From: Polydrusus tereticollis
Taxonomy: Eukaryota > Arthropoda > Insecta > Coleoptera > Curculionidae
Length of the DNA: 64,000 nt
Direction: 5' to 3'
Assembly (NCBI GenBank): GCA_963920685.1
Contig: OY987336.1
Location: 47,972,065-48,036,064, forward strand
Under the pieces are notes generated by a model. That model had not been told where the DNA came from, did not search any database, and saw only the letters and a list, made by a program, of their open reading frames with translations. Shown piece after piece: positions 59,166 through 64,000 of this stretch. Position 1 is the first letter of the stretch, and each line of letters opens with the position of its first letter. The translations under genes were made by a program, and so were the position numbers.

Positions 59166-59504
59166 ATCTTTAAAGAAATCTTGATTTGTAATCAATTCAC
59201 TTTTTAAATGTCGCAGATTGACATAAGTAAGTTCAATAATAAAAGTTTTTGCGGTAACCGTGGTTACACTTAAATACCCATATACCAGGATATGCAAAAG
59301 ACGCCTCCAATGTTGGTAAAGAAAATATAATATTATTATTATTATTTTTAAATATATTTATAAATATAATGTAAAGTATTAAGTTAGTATTAAAATTAAA
59401 AAAAGTACATAATAAATAATATATTTATAAACAGTCAAAAATTATGGATTTGTATGATTGTTAGTACACAGTAGTAGTAAAAACTTGATTATGATTGATA
59501 GCTA

Positions 59505-59565
59505 CCTACTGGGGGATTATCGCTTCTACTGTGGAATTATCGCTTCTACTGTGGAATTATCGCTG
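59505..59565. repeat. Short tandem repeat, about 21 bp units
   Basis: Three copies of a unit containing GGAATTATCGCTTCTACTGT. Confidence 0.6.
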
Positions 59566-60052
59566 GAATTCTTGCGAAAGACCACACTTCTTATGAGATT
59601 TTTTATATATGAGGGAAATATTCGGAGTAATTGTTGATATTACTACTGACTCTTATCGCGGTATTTTTACTGTAATTGTATTAAGATTCAATCTGTAGGA
59701 AGGTATTCAGAAAAATTCCTTAGTCAACGAGGCATTCTTTTAGGCCGTAAAAAGAAACTTAAACTTTCCCTTCGAAACAGCTTTATTCGATAAGTGAAAA
59801 AGTTTTCAAGAAAAGTGGCCCACTTGATTGTGTTTTCCCTTGTTCCAGCCTTAAAAATGAAATTAAAAACTTCGTAAGTTAATCAATATAACCTGCCGCA
59901 CCGGCTGATGCCAAACAGTTTCTTGTCTGTGGGAACAAACATTGAAAAAAGTTCAAACCTAATTATTGGAGACCGTGGAAAAGTATGCTGCTAGATATGT
60001 TTGGATTTTGGATTATTTGTTATCGGGGTAGAAGACGCACTTATTATATCAA

Positions 60053-61140
60053 TTAACAATCAGCATGTAAAATTTCTTCGGCTGATGACATATTGAAAAT
60101 TTGGTGAAACAAATGTATATTCATTTTACGCGAATGTCTTGCGAAGTCTTCTAAAATCTGCTCCGGAGATATTATAATATCTCTGTGTATATTAAGAAGC
60201 GTTAAACCATTAAGTCTGTCTTCTCCAATGGTATTTCGAAGATATGTTTTTAATCTACGAAGCGTTGAAAATGATCTTTCGTTTGTTGCAGTGGTAACAG
60301 GAAGTGTACAAAAAATCTGAATCAGTTTACTTACTGTTGGGAATATTTCTTCATTACACGTAGGTAAGAAGTCAATCGCACTTTTAGAATCATCATTTTC
60401 ATCGGTACGTTTAAGGAATCGGCACCACCTCATTTTCAATTCGCCAATTCCTTCTTCTAAACCACAGTTAAAAATCGATTACTATTTCGTGATTAGTACT
60501 CTTGCATCATTTTGACAGCGATTTTCAAATTTTAAACCCTTAACAGGAAAGAGGCATCTAAAGCTGGACAATATGATTCTGTGTTTTAAAAGAAGTTCTT
60601 GAATTTGATATAAAAGGTTGTCCAAAAAAGGAATAAAAATGGAAATCCTATAATAATCCTCAGCATTCTCTGTCATAATATTACATCGTTTTATTTGCCT
60701 GCCAGGTCGACGAGGAATGCTTAATCCTATTCCCAATTTGTTACGCATTTCCCCACTTCAAGAAAAATGGTATGGAATTGTTGCTCAACTTTATTTCGTG
60801 TTTCAGTTAAAATATTTTCGACGTCTGCGGCTAGTTCAAGTGCTGTTGATAAATCCTGATTTTTTGCTTGTAATTGACGTCTAGCAAACAATTTAGCACT
60901 AATTCGAAGTGATACTTGAAAATCCGTACTTCTTATGAGAGCCATTGTACTACCATAGAAGAAGTTATTTAATCATCCAATTGTGATATTACTTCTAATG
61001 CATCAATCGTTGCTTGCTGAAGTTCTAGGAAGACAAGAACCGATTCATGGCGTTGGATCCACCTTGTCTGGCATAACTGTTTCAGTCGTGTAGCAGTGCT
61101 ACTAATCTTTAGGAGAAAGACAAAGCACATCAAGCTGTGG
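60053..61140 (-). pseudogene. hAT-superfamily transposase, C-terminal half, broken
   Basis: The minus strand reads from LKQLCQTRWIQRHESVLVFL (60969-61163) through LRISAKLFARRQLQAKNQDL (60727-60945) and NIMTENAEDYYRISIFIPFL to the dimerisation region with TNERSFSTLRRLKTYLRNT and ERLNGL-type GEDRLNGLTLLNIH (60053-60439). This is the hAT C-terminal domain of the ZMYM1/THAP-like group found widely in insects. Frame changes near 60965, 60740 and 60480 and the missing N-terminal half make it inactive. The upstream end meets a LINE fragment on the opposite strand at about 61137. Confidence 0.7.
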
Positions 61141-61990
61141 AAGGATTCGAAATACGAAGCCAAGAATCCACAAAATATTCAGGAAAATACTTAAATCGGA
61201 ACATGACGGTGAAAGATCACATCTGTAGAACGGCTGAGAGGGCGAATAAGGCTCTAAACTCTGTTACAAGAATAATGCTGAATATCGGAGCACCTCAGGA
61301 GAACAACAGAAAGATTCTTGTCTCCGTTGCCCAATCAATAATGCTAGATGGAGCTGTTATGTGGGAAAATACCATAAAAATATGTACAGAAAGTGTATCT
61401 AAAGCTACAAAGAAGAGCCTCCCTTCCTTCCATTGCCCTGCTTGCTATACTACGCATTTAAGTGAAAGATGAAGGTAAAGAGCAGAAAGAAAAGGCATAT
61501 AATATCATAACAGATAGATGACAGGAAAAACGGGAAAACGAAGAAGAAACCGTAGATTGGACAAAACGACTTATAGTAGATATAAGACCCTGGGTAAATA
61601 GGAGCCGTGGAGCTCGACTTCTACCTTATCCAGCTACTCTCAGGACATGAGTATGTCGAGGCCAATCTAAATCGTTTTTACTTAAGCAACACCGATGTCC
61701 GTTATTACTGCGGACTTACCGACGATGCAAAACATACGTACTTTCAATGGTTGAAATGGGGACAGTACAACGTCAGAAAACTATCACCGGAAAAGCTACT
61801 TGATTGTGTGCTAAGAACGTTGGCGAGATTTCGGTGACCTGGCCAAGAAAATATTTGTCAAAAAGTGAAGAGAAAGAGGAAATTGACCCCACCAAAGAAA
61901 CCCATAAAAGAAACACTGCGTAAGATAAGGAATTCGGATTAAAACCACCAAGAGAAACAAGAGATGCCCTCTTTAATGTAATACCGTAAG
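61137..61990 (+). pseudogene. LINE G: R1-like LINE, C-terminal region
   Basis: The fragment starts in the region after the reverse transcriptase palm (KYLNRNMTVKDHICRTAERA and SVAQSIMLDGAVMW). After a shift it continues with ELDFYLIQLLSGHEYVEANL (61607-) and DVRYYCGLTDDAKHTYFQWL, the Cys/His-containing C-terminal part common in R1-clade LINEs. It is 5' truncated and abuts the hAT transposase, into which it may have inserted. Confidence 0.65.
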
Positions 61991-62209
61991 GCAGTTCCAA
62001 GGAAGTTTACGATTGTGTCTGAAGGAGGAAACTTTTTAATCGGTTAGCGTATTCTTAGAGGAAGCCAATCTGAAAAAACCTGATGTGTTTCCAATAGAAA
62101 AAGAAATGAACCAAGATTTCTTGATGAAACCACCAAGATTGAAGTTCTTGGTCAGTTGCCACAAGGCATTTGGGACCAAACCGTTTTCTGACCCGGCATG
62201 CAAAATGGT

Positions 62210-62800
62210 AATTATTTTCCCTTTATTTGACGGAGCTCTTGTTTTACACCTGCTGGAAGAATCGGACCATCTTTAAATGGTGTGTCATACGTGTTAAACC
62301 ATGTCTCATCGAGATAAATTATTGGACGATTTTCAGAACGATATTTTCCATAAGCAGTTGCTTTTTGGTCAATTGTGCGATATCTAATGCCCATTTTAAA
62401 CAAAACTCTCCAAAGGCTAGTGATGCTACAGCTTATTTGGATTTCGTCATTAGTGAGCCGTTGTTTCAGAGTGTCTACATCATGTACGCGTTGCTCTTCG
62501 TACATGGTGTAGACTTTCCGCCTTATCGAGTCCTTGTCGGCTTCGTCGAAACATTTAATGGAACCGGCATCTTTACGCTTCTTTCTTGACTTGATGGGAT
62601 TTGATTTGACGCTATTCTTTTCACTGTAGTCAGAGGTATCTTAGTCAAATTACTAGTTTCACTTACAGCAGCACTAGCGTTAACTCCCCTTTTAAGTAAA
62701 GAACTATAACAGTTCTTACAATGTTCCTAGCATCGAGAGATAAATGCTTTTCTTTATCGGAGCATCTGTAAAAGCCCTGTCAATGTTTTTTCAGGGACGC
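62210..62800 (-). pseudogene. IS630/Tc1-like transposase fragment (copy 3, N-terminal half)
   Basis: The minus strand encodes SIKCFDEADKDSIRRKVYTM, LKQRLTNDEIQISCSITSL and PIIYLDETWFNTYDTPFKDG, covering the end of the DNA-binding region and the first catalytic D. It ends near 62210. It is the same superfamily as 26325-28700 and 55407-56725, with clear sequence divergence, so a different family member. Confidence 0.6.
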
Positions 62801-63579
62801 GCATTATGCTATTTTTTACGTATATATATAATATAATATTTCGTAAAATAATATTGCAATACAACTAAACATATCCCGTGGGAAGTAAAGACTGACATTC
62901 AATCTCTCAAAATACCTTTTTTAATATTTTTAATATATTTTTTCGTATAAAGAACTTTAAGTGTACAACTTTAAAAGGTTAAATAAATTCAAGTGCAAAA
63001 TTACATGTTTGGATCACGAATTGTAAAATAAAGTAAATTCGGACACAAAAGGTTATTAAACCAAAGGATTGGATATAGTGTCAATTAATTTCGGTTTGGT
63101 ATTGTAGGATCATACTAATTTATATTATGGTTAGTTTCAGGTTAGTATCATTATTATAAAACTCCAAATGCAAATATTCTTAAAAGGACAATTTTAATGA
63201 CTTGGAACACATAAAAAGAAATAATTCCAACTGAAATATCACTGAAAAATAGTATCCCATTAAACTCAATCGTGTTTAGTTTTTCAATTACTTAAAGTAT
63301 TATTGCCTACCTGAAAAATAACGATGGGTCATTATTTCTTTATTACTTTTATGTTTCGTTTTTAGGAAAATTGATATCGTCATACTTAGGAATATGATTT
63401 TTAATGAGGCATATTTTATAAAATATGATGATGATATTATGGGAGATGTGAAAACATGAATTTTTAAGTAATCGTTTGAGAATTTGGGTCGTCCGTAATA
63501 ATATTTTAAAGGCCGCTTTAATTTCTTAATATACAGGAAAAAATAAAATACAAGAAAACTCTTGCAGTCATTCACTTAC
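62800..63579. other. Intron sequence adjoining the Ddr exon, no gene seen
   Basis: AT-rich DNA without recognised elements. Confidence 0.4.
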
Positions 63580-63685
63580 CGACCATGTTGAGGTCCTACA
63601 TTTCCACTGTCAAAAGAAGAGGAGGCAGTTATCTCGCTATCTTTTATTGCACCATTTTCCATTCCTAATGGCGCGATACATTGGG
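63580..63685 (-). CDS. Ddr: Discoidin domain receptor, exon encoding the start of the discoidin domain
   Basis: The acceptor TTTTTTACAG ends at 63686 and the donor CG|GTAAGTG starts at 63579. The 106 bp exon encodes QCIAPLGMENGAIKDSEITA and then SSSFDSGNVGPQHGR, the first strand and loop of the F5/8 C domain in discoidin domain receptors (CxxPLGM, ITASS, GPQHGR). It enters in phase 1 and leaves in phase 2. The next exon (16478-16709) begins with the single base needed to complete Arg, then VRTDKNGGAWCP. The family protein is a collagen-binding receptor tyrosine kinase at the cell surface. The signal-peptide exon is not in the remaining 315 bp of the window. Confidence 0.92.
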
Positions 63686-64000
63686 CTGTAAAAAATAATA
63701 CACTGCTAAAACATAAATATTAAAACAATGACTCCTAAAAGCATTAAAGGAACTTTGCAGTACACATACCTAAATTTCATTGTCCCTATATAATACCCTA
63801 AATCCTACTCGATAGATTCAACATTTAAGCCATCGAAATCCTCTGTGATTGGACGATTAATAACCAATTTTACCAGATTATGACGTCGCTAATATTGACA
63901 GTTAATCCTTTGAGTTCCCGATTTTATTAATGCCAGTATTACGCTGTACATTATAGGTTTTAGCGATGTAAAGTGGAGTTATAAGGCACTCGGCATTAAA
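63686..64000. other. Upstream Ddr intron, no feature seen
   Basis: No exon or element recognised. Confidence 0.4.

Noticed and set aside
63300..63575. Coding frame next to the Ddr exon
   Set aside because: It begins inside the intron just after the donor site and consists of AT-rich read-through.

Overview
This is insect nuclear DNA, AT-rich and packed with transposable elements. The only host gene recognised is the discoidin domain receptor tyrosine kinase gene (Ddr), on the minus strand. One exon lies at 63580-63685 and the next at 16478-16709. Their splice sites and reading phase join exactly within the discoidin (F5/8 C) domain. The window is therefore one 46,870 bp Ddr intron (16710-63579) plus more than 16 kb of the following intron (1-16477). 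The mix of Polintons, Tc1/mariner, hAT, Cryptons, several LINE clades and a Penelope trace fits an insect with a large genome, possibly a beetle; the order is a guess.

Region 1 (1-9715) is the right part of a Maverick/Polinton-type element. It holds a chromodomain integrase and several small conserved genes. It also holds an apparently intact, three-intron, protein-primed-type family B DNA polymerase (about 1328 aa) with N-terminal C2H2 fingers and an embedded endonuclease VII-like His-Me motif. Two genes have clear TATA plus TCAGTT initiator promoters. A repeat-rich terminal inverted repeat (TIR) ends at 9715.

Region 2 (9716-16477) carries a tyrosine recombinase, the zinc-finger 5' part of a LINE, hAT-derived fragments and a 606 bp element with a perfect 53 bp inverted repeat and a 10 bp target site duplication (TSD). 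Region 3 (16710-34698) is the first part of the large intron. It holds a mariner element with TIRs of about 280 bp, a nest of LINE copies, a Penelope-type hammerhead ribozyme relic, a transposase split by a LINE, and a 1430 bp non-autonomous hAT with an 8 bp TSD.

Region 4 (34699-50595) is the main discovery. It is a 15,897 bp Polinton-family element that is an almost perfect palindrome with a 4 nt loop at about 42647. It is flanked by the 6 bp duplication GTAATA and is inserted into the RNase H region of an older LINE. Both arms carry the same broken polymerase pseudogene, the same 240 bp higher-order repeats and the same TIR minisatellite. Its ends match the end of the region 1 element, although the polymerase lineages differ. 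The structure resembles the snap-back defective genomes known from protein-primed linear DNA replicons, here captured as an integrated copy.

Region 5 (50596-63579) completes the intron: the rest of the target LINE, several decayed Tc1/mariner transposases, a fold-back element, an open Crypton-type recombinase, a broken hAT transposase and an R1-like LINE tail.
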